The position numbers and the translations under genes are program-made. The notes beneath the pieces are model-generated. The model ran no database searches. It saw nothing but the letters and a program-made list of their open reading frames with translations, and was not told where the DNA came from. Below are positions 51,966 to 61,105 of a DNA stretch of 64,000 nt, in pieces. Position 1 is the first letter of the stretch; each line of letters begins with the position of its first letter. Source of the stretch: Streptomyces sp. NRRL F-5123 (GTDB taxonomy: Bacteria; Actinomycetota; Actinomycetes; Streptomycetales; Streptomycetaceae); assembly GCF_000721495.1 (NCBI RefSeq), contig NZ_JOHY01000045.1:41678-105677 (forward strand), given 5' to 3'.

Positions 51966-52874
51966 TCAGGCCCGCCCGTGGCCTTTCGCGTGGCCGGTCA
52001 CGACGGCAGGCGTCGGGCGCCGGGAGGCGTGAGGCGCGGGGGTTTGCGGCGTGACGGCCGCAGGATCTGCCGACGGTCTCGCGGATCCCGCCCCGCCGTG
52101 ACCGGAAGGCTGGCCGCCGGTCAGCCGTGCGCAGTACGGGGCAACCTCGGCAGGGCTGCCCGCGGCGGTCTCCAGGCGGCGCTGCGCCGCGGAGTCCAGG
52201 TGCTCGCCGCGCTCGGAGGCCCGCGCGTAGGAGGCACACAACCCTTTGAGGCTCGGCGGTGCGGGGGTGCTCGCCCCGGGAGCGGAAGGGTGCGCGGAGG
52301 GACCGGTGGGGGCAGCAGGCGCTGTTGCCCGGTCCGGCGAGGTGGTGGGTCGGCCGGTGCCAGGAGCACTCGGGGTGCCGGCCGCGGGTGCCGGCGGGGC
52401 CGGCGCAGGGCTCTGCACGGGCGTGGCCTCTCCGGAGCGGAACGGGTGCGGCAGCGTCCCGGTCTGTGCGGCGATCGCCACCCCGCCGAGTACCGACGCC
52501 GCGGCGAGGCCCCCCACCAGCGCTCTCGTCGGGCGTGACACGCGCCGCCACGGTGTACGCCGGCGCTCCGGGCCGGCCGGTGTCCGTCCCGCTTGCCGCG
52601 AGCCGCGGAAGGCCTGGAGCACGAGCCGCTCGTCGTCCGCGTTCCCGGGCCGGGAGTCGGCTCCCCGCGCGGCCTTCGACAGCAGCCGGGCGAGATCGGC
52701 CACCCGGGGATCGTCGTGGGGCAGGTCCGGATCCCCGTCCAGCAGCCGTTCCGCCGTGCCGGCGTCGAGCCAGCCGGGTTGCCCTTCCGGCCCGGCCCGG
52801 TGCCTCCCCGCCAGGTCACCGGTTCGACCGGGGAATGCGCCTTCCCGTGGCTCCGGACGCTCGTTGCTGGTCAT
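51966..52874 (-). CDS. Single-pass membrane protein, probable anti-sigma partner
   Basis: This encodes a 302-residue protein. The N-terminal part (about 1-110) is cytoplasmic and charged. One membrane helix (near ALVGGLAAASVLGGVAIAA) is followed by a Pro/Ala/Ser-rich outer stretch and a conserved-looking domain with two Cys (GLCASYARA, APYCARL). It overlaps or directly abuts the sigma factor stop: GTG 52883 is an alternative start with 4-nt overlap, and ATG 52874 has better spacing from GAGGAG. No zinc anti-sigma motif is visible. The role is inferred from context. Confidence 0.75.
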   Translation of the reverse strand: MTSNERPEPREGAFPGRTGDLAGRHRAGPEGQPGWLDAGTAERLLDGDPDLPHDDPRVADLARLLSKAARGADSRPGNADDERLVLQAFRGSRQAGRTPAGPERRRTPWRRVSRPTRALVGGLAAASVLGGVAIAAQTGTLPHPFRSGEATPVQSPAPAPPAPAAGTPSAPGTGRPTTSPDRATAPAAPTGPSAHPSAPGASTPAPPSLKGLCASYARASERGEHLDSAAQRRLETAAGSPAEVAPYCARLTGGQPSGHGGAGSARPSADPAAVTPQTPAPHASRRPTPAVVTGHAKGHGRA

Positions 52875-52879
52875 CGTCG

Positions 52880-53473
52880 TCACTTCTCCTCGGTGCCGCC
52901 GGTGCGGCGCATGTGCTCTGCCAGGCGTTTGAGGCCGCGATGGGCGGCGGTGCGGACCGCACCGGGCTGCTTGCCCAGAACCTGGGCGGCCATGGGGGCG
53001 TTGAGGCCGAGCATCACCCGCAGCAGTACGGCCTCGGCCTGGTCGCGGGGGAGCTCTGCGATCAGGGACAGGGCGTGGGCGGTCGAAAGGTTCTCCAGGG
53101 CCAGGCTCTCGGAATCCCGCTCGGCCGAAGGTTCCGTGACGGCGTCGTCGAGTTCCGTGGTCCTGGGGCGGACATTGGCCTTGCGCAGGTGGTCCAGTGC
53201 CCGGTTCCGGGCGATCGTGGCCGCCCAGGCGCGAAAAGCCGGCCCGTCGCCCCGGAAGCCGTTCAGCCCGCGTACGACGTCGTGCCAGGTCTCCGCCGCG
53301 ACGTCGTCGGCGTCGTGGCCGACGAGGCCGCGGAGATATCCGACCAGGCGTGGGTTGACCGTCCGGTAGACGGTGGTGAACGCCGCCTCGTCGCCCTCGC
53401 GCGCCCGCGCGAGGGCAGCGGCGAACGCCGTGTTGTCCGTCCCGTCCTGCCGGGGCAACCGCGCTCTCGCCAC
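52880..53473 (-). CDS. ECF-type RNA polymerase sigma factor
   Basis: This encodes a 197-residue protein. Region 2 is readable as DADDVAAETWHDVVRGLNGF through FRAWAATIARNRALDHLRK, and region 4 as LPRDQAEAVLLRVMLGLNA followed by AVRTAAHRGLKRL. GTG 53473 with GAGGA upstream is the best start; the frame is open to 53752 but overlaps the next gene. It is co-transcribed with the membrane protein downstream that probably sequesters it. Confidence 0.9.
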   Translation of the reverse strand: MARARLPRQDGTDNTAFAAALARAREGDEAAFTTVYRTVNPRLVGYLRGLVGHDADDVAAETWHDVVRGLNGFRGDGPAFRAWAATIARNRALDHLRKANVRPRTTELDDAVTEPSAERDSESLALENLSTAHALSLIAELPRDQAEAVLLRVMLGLNAPMAAQVLGKQPGAVRTAAHRGLKRLAEHMRRTGGTEEK

Positions 53474-53546
53474 CAGTCCTCGTCGTGCTCGTCGGCCACC
53501 GGGCCGGTGGCGGGCGCCAGCTGTCTGCTCGTCCTGCGCCGCAGAC

Positions 53547-53975
53547 TCAGCCCCTGGTTCTGCCGACCACCGCGAGGCAGAACAGGCGCAAGCTGTCCTG
53601 CGGACCGTTCTCGTACCGTTTGACCGCTCTGCCCAGGGGGTTCCACAGTCGGCCGTCCGGCGTGCGAACGCCGAACGGCTGTCCGAAGATAGCGCGCTGG
53701 CCGGCATCGAATTCCACCCAGGCTGCGCCGGCCGCCCGCACCAGCACCTCACCGGTGTAGGCGCCCAGGGCCATCAGGGTGGGTGCCAGGTCCGCGGCCC
53801 GCGATTCCCCCTGGCGCAGGCCGTCCATGATGCGGTCGACGAGGGCCAGGCTCCCCGGCGAATAGTCGAGCCCGAGCCCGGAGCGCTCGCGCACCGTCGC
53901 CACCAGGCCTGCTGCCAACCGCGGGCAGGACTCCACCGCCCCCGCGGGCGCGTCCACCGTCCGATCCGCCCCCAC
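53547..53975 (-). CDS. Conserved-type hypothetical cytoplasmic protein
   Basis: This encodes a 142-residue protein starting at GTG 53975 with AGGAGGCG upstream. It is helical in its first half (CPRLAAGLVATVRERSG) and has a beta-rich second half (GEVLVRAAGAAWVEFDAGQ). No motif I can name. It lies upstream of the sigma factor on the same strand, 73 bp away. Confidence 0.65.
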   Translation of the reverse strand: MGADRTVDAPAGAVESCPRLAAGLVATVRERSGLGLDYSPGSLALVDRIMDGLRQGESRAADLAPTLMALGAYTGEVLVRAAGAAWVEFDAGQRAIFGQPFGVRTPDGRLWNPLGRAVKRYENGPQDSLRLFCLAVVGRTRG

Positions 53976-54189
53976 GCCGCCTCCTCCTGACCACCGGTTT
54001 CGCGCGGGAATGCGCGTAGAACAGGGGACGTAGCGGCCGCCGAAAGCGTTACACCCCTCCGGTCTGCGGCGAGCGGCAGGCGGCGGCCGCCCTCCGCGCG
54101 AGTACGTTCGACGGGCAGGCCGGGTCGAACTGGCAGGAGCACCGGACGGCAGGTCCCACTACAGCCAGCCGATCCCGTCGCTCGCCCCC

Positions 54190-54470
54190 CGAAGTTCACC
54201 GGCAGCCTCTCCGTCGCCGAGGGCTCCCAGGCCCGGCCGGAGTGCACCGACTTCCCGTCGTCGGTGACGAACGCCACAGGCTCCTGGACCCGGACCGCCG
54301 CCCCGGCCGGCGCGCGGGCACCACCACCGGCATGCTCGCGTACACGTTCTGCGCCGCCGAGCGCCCCTCCACCCGCGGCGTGACCACCGCGCCGCCCAAC
54401 TCCTGCGAGGGCGGCGTCGGTACCGGCGCCACCACGTTCGGCATCCCGCTCCCGATGTCCGCCCGCCGGC
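54190..54470 (+). pseudogene. Frameshifted remnant of an unknown exported-type protein
   Basis: One plus frame reads KFTGSLSVAEGSQARPECTD and continues to WTRTAAPAG near 54305. The likely continuation, GTTTGMLAYTFCAAERPSTR to TGATTFGIPL, is in another frame. Third positions are G/C-rich in both parts. No start is preserved, and 53976-54190 shows nothing else. It is probably a decayed gene. Confidence 0.35.
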
Positions 54471-54599
54471 AGGACCGAGGCGTGGCCCGCGCCGCCGGTG
54501 ACGCGGGCGCCCGATGCCACAACAGGGTGCCGATACGGATGTTTCCGCAAATATGCGTCGCGTCGCCAAGGCGTGTTGCCTCTTGTAAGGTGCGCGGCT

Positions 54600-55118
54600 G
54601 TGCAACCCGAGACAGTGCAGGACCCCTCCACCGGCCGAACACCCGGTGCGAAGAAGCACCGGTCGGGCGGCTCCCACGGAGCCGCCCGACCGGTCTTCCT
54701 CGACCCTTCAGGGCGGCGGCAGCGCCGGGTCAGAAGGCTTGGATGTCTCCTGGCGGTCCCCGCCGCCGCCTACGCCGTGCTGCTGCTGAGCACAGCTTTC
54801 GGCGGGCCCTCGGTCGACTCGCCGTACCTGCCGCTGCCTGCCGCGGGCGACCACGGCGCGGGCACGGCGACGCCCCGGCACACCGCACCCGGCTCACCGC
54901 ACCGCAAGCCCTCGGTGGCGGGCGGCGCAGCGTCCGCCACCGGCAAGCCGACCGCCCGTACCACAGCCGGCACCGCACCCTCGGCGCACCCGTCCGCGTC
55001 CGGCAGCGCCGCCACGGCCACCGCGAAGCCGTCCGCCACCGCCTCACCCACCGCGACCCACGGCAAGAGCACCGCCACCCACCCCGTCCCCACCCACACC
55101 GGGCACGGTCGCGGATGA
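54600..55118 (+). CDS. matA: MatA-like membrane protein of surface glycan synthesis
   Basis: This encodes a 172-residue protein. One hydrophobic helix (LGCLLAVPAAAYAVLLLSTA) is followed by a long Thr/Ala/Pro/Lys-rich outer segment. GTG 54600 has AAGG upstream; the frame is open earlier without a start signal. Its stop overlaps the downstream deacetylase-glycosyltransferase gene by ATGA. In Streptomyces the matA-matB pair makes a poly-GlcNAc-like polymer needed for hyphal clumping. The symbol rests mainly on this context. Confidence 0.6.
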   Translation: MQPETVQDPSTGRTPGAKKHRSGGSHGAARPVFLDPSGRRQRRVRRLGCLLAVPAAAYAVLLLSTAFGGPSVDSPYLPLPAAGDHGAGTATPRHTAPGSPHRKPSVAGGAASATGKPTARTTAGTAPSAHPSASGSAATATAKPSATASPTATHGKSTATHPVPTHTGHGRG

Positions 55119-57505
55119 GCCGGCGGCGGGCAGCGCCCGCGGGGCGCGGCGGCCACCACGGCCGCCGGGGTGTGGTGCGCAGCAAGCCGCTGCGCACCCA
55201 CTGGCTGCTGCTGACGGTGCTGGTCCTCACGCTGAGCGGCACGCTCCTCATCCAGGGCTACACCCAGCACATGTTCGGCATCGGCGACGACGCCGCGGGC
55301 TCAGGCGGAGGGCCCGCGAACCGGGTGCCCACGGCGGTTGCCCACGGCGGCCCGGTGATCGACAGCGCGGCGACTCCGGCCCGGACCGCCCGCCCCAGGG
55401 CCCGCACCATCGCCCTCACCTTCGACGACGGCCCCGACCCCCGCTGGACCCCGCAGATCCTCGCCGTGCTGCGCCGCCACCACGTGCACGCCACGTTCTT
55501 CGTCGTCGGCACCGAGGTCGCGGCACATCCCGCGCTGGTGCGGCAGATCGCCGCCGACGGCAACCAGATCGGCATCCACACCTTCACCCACGCCAACCTC
55601 GGCGCCATCCCCGCCTGGCAGCGCTCGCTCGAGCTGCGAGAGGCCCAGCTCGCCCTGGCCGGCGCCACCGGGCAGACCAGTTACCTCCTGCGCCCCCCGT
55701 ACTCGTCGAGCAACGAGGCCCTGAACGACCACGACTGGGAATCCGTCGAGACGGCCGGCGAGCACGGCTATCTCACGGTGCTCAGCACGCAGGACAGCGA
55801 GGACTGGCAACGCCCCGGAGCAGACGCGATCGTCGCCAACGCCACCCCGCACGGCAGCGCCGGACAGATCCTTCTGATGCACGACGGCGGCGGCGACCGC
55901 TCCCAGACCGTCGCCGCCCTCGACCGGCTGCTGCCGCAGCTGACCGCACGCGGCTACCGCTTCGCCACGGTCTCCGAAGCGGTCGGCCTGCCCCAGGCCA
56001 CGCGCCCGGCGAGCACCGGCGACCACTGGCTCGGACTCGCCCTGATCGGCACGCTCGCCGCCAGCGGATGGGCGCTGCGCATCCTGGGCTGGCTGCTCCT
56101 CGCCGCCGGCGTGCTCGCCGTGCTGCGCGCCGCCGCCGTGGTGATCGCCGCGCGCCGGCACACCGGGCGACGCGGCAAGGCCTGGGGGCCGCCGGTCACC
56201 GAGCCGGTCACCGTCATCGTCCCGGCCTACAACGAGAGCGCCGGTATCGAGGCCGCGGTCCGTTCGCTGCTCGCCTCCGACCACCCGGTTGAGGTCGTCG
56301 TCGTCGACGACGGCTCCACCGACGGCACGGCCGATCTGGTCGAGTCCCTCCACCTGCCCTACGTGCGGGTCATCCGGCAGGCGAACGCCGGCAAACCCGC
56401 CGCGCTCAACGCCGGGATCGCGGCCGCCTCCTTCGAGCTGCTGGTCATGGTCGACGGCGACACCGTCTTCGAGCCGGACGCGGTGCGCACCCTGATACAG
56501 CCCTTCGCCGACCCGCGGGTCGGCGCGGTGTCCGGCAATGCCAAGGTCGTCAACCGGCGCGGACTGCTCGGCCGGTGGCAGCACATCGAGTACGTCGTCG
56601 GCTTCAACCTCGACCGGCGGCTCTTCGACCTCGGGCAGTGCATGCCGACCGTCCCCGGTGCGGTGGGCGCCTTCCGGCGCACCGCGCTGCTCCGGGTCGG
56701 CGGGGTCAGCGACGAGACCCTCGCCGAGGACACCGACCTGACCATGGCACTGTGCCGCGAGGGCTGGCGCGTGGTCTACGAGGAGGACGCGATCGCCTGG
56801 ACCGAGGCGCCGGCATCGCTCGGCGCCCTGTGGCGGCAGCGCTACCGCTGGTGCTACGGCACGCTCCAGGCGATGTGGAAGCACCGCCGCGCCGTGGTCT
56901 CCGCCGGCCAGGCCGGCAAGCTCGGTCGCCGCGGGCTGCTCTATCTGCTGCTCTTCCAGGTCCTGCTGCCCCTGGTCGCCCCAGTCGTCGACATCTTCGC
57001 CGTCTACGGCCTGGTCTTCCTCGACCCTCTGCGCATCGTCGGCCTGTGGCTGGCCTTCCTGCTCCTGCAGGCCCTCCTCAGCGCGTACGCTTTCAGGCTG
57101 GACGGCGAACGGATCGGGCCGCTGTGGACGCTGCCCCTCCAGCAGTTCGTCTACCGGCAGTTGATGTACCTGGTCGTCATCCAGTCCGTGGCCACCGCCG
57201 TCGCGGGAAGCCGCCTGCGGTGGCAGCGCATGGAGCGGTACGGCAGTCTCACCGTGCCCGTCGCCCCCACCGCACCCGCCCCCGCGGCCGCGGGGGCAGG
57301 CCCGACGCCGTACTCCCCACCGCCCGGCCGTCCCCGGCCCCAGCAGGACCTCGCCGAGACCTGGCTGAACGAAGTGCACGGCGCACCGCACGCGGCGGAC
57401 GTCACCTACCTGCGCAGCGGCCACACCCCCGGCCTGGAAGCCGGCCCCGACCACCAGGCTCCACCCCGGTACGGACCGGATTCCTACGGAGGCGGTGCAC
57501 GCTGA
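55115..57505 (+). CDS. matB: MatB-like bifunctional polysaccharide deacetylase-glycosyltransferase
   Basis: This encodes a 796-residue membrane protein. After an N-terminal helix (about 28-48) comes a NodB deacetylase domain (about 95-290) with TFDDGPD (Asp104/105) and the zinc-binding HTFTH (His155, His159). Two helices follow, then a GT2 synthase domain (about 364-640) with the DDG, DGD and EDTD motifs and the processivity motif QRYRW (about 575). C-terminal helices likely form the polymer channel. This domain order matches Streptomyces MatB, which makes and deacetylates a beta-1,6-GlcNAc-like polymer. ATG 55115 overlaps the matA stop. Confidence 0.85.
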   Translation: MSRRRAAPAGRGGHHGRRGVVRSKPLRTHWLLLTVLVLTLSGTLLIQGYTQHMFGIGDDAAGSGGGPANRVPTAVAHGGPVIDSAATPARTARPRARTIALTFDDGPDPRWTPQILAVLRRHHVHATFFVVGTEVAAHPALVRQIAADGNQIGIHTFTHANLGAIPAWQRSLELREAQLALAGATGQTSYLLRPPYSSSNEALNDHDWESVETAGEHGYLTVLSTQDSEDWQRPGADAIVANATPHGSAGQILLMHDGGGDRSQTVAALDRLLPQLTARGYRFATVSEAVGLPQATRPASTGDHWLGLALIGTLAASGWALRILGWLLLAAGVLAVLRAAAVVIAARRHTGRRGKAWGPPVTEPVTVIVPAYNESAGIEAAVRSLLASDHPVEVVVVDDGSTDGTADLVESLHLPYVRVIRQANAGKPAALNAGIAAASFELLVMVDGDTVFEPDAVRTLIQPFADPRVGAVSGNAKVVNRRGLLGRWQHIEYVVGFNLDRRLFDLGQCMPTVPGAVGAFRRTALLRVGGVSDETLAEDTDLTMALCREGWRVVYEEDAIAWTEAPASLGALWRQRYRWCYGTLQAMWKHRRAVVSAGQAGKLGRRGLLYLLLFQVLLPLVAPVVDIFAVYGLVFLDPLRIVGLWLAFLLLQALLSAYAFRLDGERIGPLWTLPLQQFVYRQLMYLVVIQSVATAVAGSRLRWQRMERYGSLTVPVAPTAPAPAAAGAGPTPYSPPPGRPRPQQDLAETWLNEVHGAPHAADVTYLRSGHTPGLEAGPDHQAPPRYGPDSYGGGAR

Positions 57506-57667
57506 CGGGATTCGCCGCACGAGGAGCGTTCCGTGGCCCCCGGCGTAGGACCCTCTGCTGGGGGGAGAAGGTCATTGCGCGCCGGCGGCGATGCCCGCCT
57601 TCTGCAGGCGCGGCGCGCCCGGACGGCGGCGGCGAGACACCGGCGGAGCGCCTGGTACCGGGAACTC

Positions 57668-58164
57668 CTACTGCGGGTGCAAGGCTTCGGCCACCGCGAT
57701 GGTGTCCCAGTAGAACGGGTGTATCTCGGTGATGAGTCCGTCTTTGACCGTGATCAGTTGCATGACCGAGGTGTCCAGGGTCCGACCGGTGGCGCGGGCC
57801 TGCAGGCGGCCGCGGTTCAGTACGACGACGACGTCTCCGTCGACCACGAACCGCTGCTCCAGGAATTCCAGCGACTGCCACGCCTCGCTCATCGCGGCCA
57901 TGAACTCCTCGATGCCGCGCGGCCCGCGCCAAGTGCCCCCGTAGGGCAACCAGGTGCCTGGTACATCACCACCTCAGGATCGAGGCACCCGGCGAGTCCG
58001 TCGAAGCTGGCCTTGCCCATACCTCCGGCGGCAATGTAGGCCGCTTCGGCCGCGTAGAACTCCTGCAGTACGGCCAAGGCGCCGCCTCGTGCGCGCGCGC
58101 CTGTGCGCGGCCCAGCCGCCGATTCCGCGATCGGGCTCGAATTCATCGTGTTTTCTGCGGTCAT
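57668..58164 (-). pseudogene. SnoaL/NTF2-like protein with a one-base frameshift
   Basis: From ATG 58164 the frame reads as an NTF2-like N-terminus (GGALAVLQEFYAAEAAYIAA, DPEVVMYQAPG) up to about 57950. The matching continuation LPYGGTWRGPRGIEEFMAAM, ending EIHPFYWDTIAVAEALHPQ, is one base out of frame and stops at TAG 57668-57670. Loss of one base in a GGTT stretch near 57950 explains this. The fold is found in polyketide cyclases and many small isomerases. A sequencing error is an alternative. Confidence 0.75.
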
Positions 58165-58278
58165 CAGCCCATGGCGACGATCCAGCGGGAAAGGCGCTGG
58201 CGATATTCGGACATCGGCGTCCTGGGCGTCACCGCCACGGTCAAAACTGCCGACCCACGCTCCTGGCCTCCTGGCGGC

Positions 58279-59148
58279 TCAGCGACTGAAGTAGAAGCCT
58301 GCGTCGAGGTCGGCGAGCAGGGTGGGGTGGGTCGGCTCCCAGCCGAGCAGTTCGCGGGTCGCCTCGTTCGGCATCTTGACGTCGATGCCGATGAAGGGGA
58401 AGGCCCTGAAGTGCTCGGCTGCCTGCTCCGCCGACATGCTGACCGCCTTGACGCCCAGGTGGCGGGCGACGGACTCGGCGATGATGCGGACCGGGACACC
58501 GGCCTCGGTGGCGCCGGTGACCTGCGAGCCGGCCGGGGCCTTGTCCACCGCGAGCGCCCAGACGCGGGCGACGTCGAGCGTGTGGCCCGCGGCCCAGGTG
58601 TTGGCGCCGTCGCCGACGTAGCCGGCGACGCCGGTTTCCCGGGCGATCCGGAGGTACTGCGGGATGAACCCGTTCCGGTCGCGCTCGCTGTGCGTGACGT
58701 TCGGGACCGCGACGAGGACGGTGCGCACGCCGTGCTCGGTGTACCCGTGGATGGCGAGGGCGACCTTGGCGCGGGGATTCCGGTGGTTCACCAGGTCCTC
58801 GACGCGACTCATGCCGATGCCGAGGAAGGCCTTGCCGGTGTCGACGAGTTCGCCGCAGATCGCGTGGACGACCTCTTCGTCCTGTGCGGCGACCTCGGCG
58901 AAACGACCGGAGGCGATGCCCTCGTGCTGGAAGCCGAGGTGGACGACCGCGTCGGCGTTGCGGGCGGCCTCGCGCAGGCCGTCGAGGTCGGTCAGGTTGC
59001 CGCGGCGGGCCTCGGCGCCCATCGCCCTGACGGCAGCGGCCGCCTCGTCGGAACGTGCGAGGCCGACGACGTCGTGACCTGCGTGGATGAGTTCAGGAAC
59101 AACGGCGGAGCCGATGTGGCCGCTGGCACCGGTGACGAAGACGCGCAC
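58279..59148 (-). CDS. NAD-dependent epimerase/reductase (extended SDR)
   Basis: This encodes a 289-residue Rossmann protein (VFVTGASGHIGSAVV at the N-terminus, then GLARSDEAA and VVHLGFQHEG). It resembles nucleoside-sugar epimerase-like reductases of unknown substrate. The start is GTG 59148 with AGGGAGA upstream. Only 85 bp separate it from the divergent TetR gene, and most of that is a perfect inverted repeat, so TetR control is very likely. Confidence 0.9.
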   Translation of the reverse strand: MRVFVTGASGHIGSAVVPELIHAGHDVVGLARSDEAAAAVRAMGAEARRGNLTDLDGLREAARNADAVVHLGFQHEGIASGRFAEVAAQDEEVVHAICGELVDTGKAFLGIGMSRVEDLVNHRNPRAKVALAIHGYTEHGVRTVLVAVPNVTHSERDRNGFIPQYLRIARETGVAGYVGDGANTWAAGHTLDVARVWALAVDKAPAGSQVTGATEAGVPVRIIAESVARHLGVKAVSMSAEQAAEHFRAFPFIGIDVKMPNEATRELLGWEPTHPTLLADLDAGFYFSR

Positions 59149-59163
59149 GAGGATCTCCCTGGG

Positions 59164-59222
59164 AAGTGATGTGACTTGGTAACGTCACGGTACCACGGTG
59201 ACGTTACCAAGTCACATCACTT
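59164..59222. promoter_or_regulatory. Perfect 25-bp inverted repeat operator
   Basis: The arms at 59164-59188 and 59198-59222 are perfectly complementary, with a 9-bp centre. Each arm contains GTGACTTGGTAACGTCAC, itself a GTGAC/GTCAC palindrome, so there are effectively two TetR-type sites facing each other. It ends 11 bp before the TetR start and begins 15 bp before the epimerase start. Confidence 0.85.
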
Positions 59223-59233
59223 AGGATGTCCCC

Positions 59234-59809
59234 ATGGCTCGATGGGAACCGAACGCACGGGAACGGCTGGTCCGCGCCGCGGTCGAACTGTTCGCCGAGC
59301 AGGGATACGAGGCGACAACGGTCAACGAGATCGCCGAGCGGGCCGGAGGGCTGACCAAGACCACGTTTTTCCGGCACTTCACCGACAAGCGCGAGGTGCT
59401 GTTCGCCGGGCAGGAGATCCACAGCCGGGTCACGGCCGAGGCGATCGCCGAGGCGCCCGCGTCGGGCACGCCCCTGGAGATGGTCGGCCTGGCGCTGGAC
59501 GGACTCGCGTCGTCGTTCACGGAGGACCGGCGGGACATCGGACGGCGGCTTCGGGCGGTCATCGCGAACAGCGCGGAACTGCAGGAGCGCTCCGCCTCCA
59601 AGCGGGCGGCGCTCTGCGAGGCGATGGCGCAGGCGCTTCGCACGCGCGGCGTCTCGGAACTCGTCGCCGATCTCGCGGCCGAACTGGGCGTGCGTGCGTT
59701 CTACGGCGCGTTCGACCGGTGGACGTCATCGGCGGAGCCGCGGACCCTCGTCGAGTACGCGCGAGAGGTCTACGGCGAGTTGAAGACGGCTGTGTCCGTG
59801 CTCGAATAG
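59234..59809 (+). CDS. TetR-family repressor
   Basis: This encodes a 191-residue protein with an N-terminal helix-turn-helix (LFAEQGYEATTVNEIAERAG, TKTTFFRHFTDK) and a helical ligand domain. TTAGGA precedes the ATG. Autoregulation and repression of the divergent epimerase through the palindrome at 59164-59222 are expected. The ligand is unknown. Confidence 0.93.
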   Translation: MARWEPNARERLVRAAVELFAEQGYEATTVNEIAERAGGLTKTTFFRHFTDKREVLFAGQEIHSRVTAEAIAEAPASGTPLEMVGLALDGLASSFTEDRRDIGRRLRAVIANSAELQERSASKRAALCEAMAQALRTRGVSELVADLAAELGVRAFYGAFDRWTSSAEPRTLVEYAREVYGELKTAVSVLE

Positions 59810-59810
59810 C

Positions 59811-59834
59811 CCGCCTGGCCGGCCGGCCAGGCGG
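59811..59834. terminator. Palindromic terminator between convergent genes
   Basis: CCGCCTGGCC-GGCC-GGCCAGGCGG forms a 10-bp stem directly after the TetR stop, facing the end of the YihY gene. Confidence 0.65.
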
Positions 59835-59869
59835 CCGTAGGAGTGGCGCGAAGAAGAGGGCGGCGGCTG

Positions 59870-60844
59870 TCAGAGGTTGCGGTCGTCGCGGGGTTCGACG
59901 TAGGGCTCCTTGTCGGCGGGGTGGCCGGCCAGGCGAGCGCGGGCGCGTTCGGACTCGGCGCTGTATTCCAGGCCGAGCAGCAGGGCGATGTTGGAGATCC
60001 ACAGCCAGACGAGGAACACGATGATCCCGGCGAAAGCGCCGTAGGTCTTGTTGTAGCTGGAGAAGTTGGCGATGTAGACGGCGAAGAGGGCGGACGCGGC
60101 GATCCAGACGAGGACGCTGAGCACGCTGCCGCGGGTGATCCAGGCGAAGGGATGCCTGACGTTCGGCGCGGCCCAGTGCAGCACCGCGACGACCAGGGCG
60201 AACAGGACGACCATGACAGGCCACTTGGCGTAGTTCCATACGGTGACCGCGGTGTCGCCGAGACCCAGGATGTGCCCGGTCCTGCGGGCCAGGTCGCCGG
60301 TGAACACGATGCCCACCGAGATGGCGGCCAGAACAGTCACGGTGAAGACCGTGATTCCGAGTCGAACGGGAATCGTCTTCCAGGCAGGGCGGCCTTCGCC
60401 GATGTCGTACACGGCGTTGCCGGCTCGCATGAAGGCCGCGACGTACCCGGATGCCGACCACAGTGCGACCCCGGTGCCGACGATCAGCGGGACGAGGGCT
60501 TTGTCGCCGCTGGCCTGTACCTGGGTGACGATGCCGGTCAGTGTCGAGCGGACGGCGCCGGGGGCCGTGCTGGTGATGTTGTCCGTCAGCGACGCGGCAG
60601 CGGACTTGCTCAGAAGGCCCACGATCGAGACGAGCGCCAGGAGGGCGGGGAAGACGGCCAGGATCCCGTAGTACGTGAGGGCGGCGGCGAGATCGGACAG
60701 ATTGTCGGCCTTGTATTCTGCGAAGGTGCGCTTGAGGATCTCCCAGGCCGTCCCGCGGGGGAGGTCCGAAGGCTTTGCCGGCGCCCGGCCGGCGGTGCCC
60801 TCCGCTTCGGTGGCCCCGGTGCGCTGCGGCTCACGTTCCGCCAT
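59870..60844 (-). CDS. YihY/BrkB-family inner membrane protein
   Basis: This encodes a 324-residue protein. The family start (DLAAALTYYGILAVFPALLA) is clear, followed by five further hydrophobic helices with GWASGYVAAF-type turns and the late FLVWLWISNIALLLGLE helix. N- and C-terminal tails are charged. The family is widespread in bacteria, but its transport or structural role is unsettled. It is convergent with the TetR gene. Confidence 0.92.
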   Translation of the reverse strand: MAEREPQRTGATEAEGTAGRAPAKPSDLPRGTAWEILKRTFAEYKADNLSDLAAALTYYGILAVFPALLALVSIVGLLSKSAAASLTDNITSTAPGAVRSTLTGIVTQVQASGDKALVPLIVGTGVALWSASGYVAAFMRAGNAVYDIGEGRPAWKTIPVRLGITVFTVTVLAAISVGIVFTGDLARRTGHILGLGDTAVTVWNYAKWPVMVVLFALVVAVLHWAAPNVRHPFAWITRGSVLSVLVWIAASALFAVYIANFSSYNKTYGAFAGIIVFLVWLWISNIALLLGLEYSAESERARARLAGHPADKEPYVEPRDDRNL

Positions 60845-61105
60845 GGCCTGCCCTTCGGGCCGTGTAGCGGGCCTGGGCAGAAAGAGCTTTTCTCTTCATT
60901 TGACCATTGTGGTGCAATGGTCGCGATCATTCGCATTTCCGTGAATTCTGGCGTGTACCGGATGCCCGCTGTGGTGGACCTTCGCGGTCCGGGCGGCATC
61001 GTGCATATTGCCGGTCGGACAAGGGCCGGGCGGACGACCAGGGGCCGGACAGTTCTGTCGGCAGCCGGGCCCACTGCGTCTACGCCGGTGGTGCGCCCCC
61101 GACCG

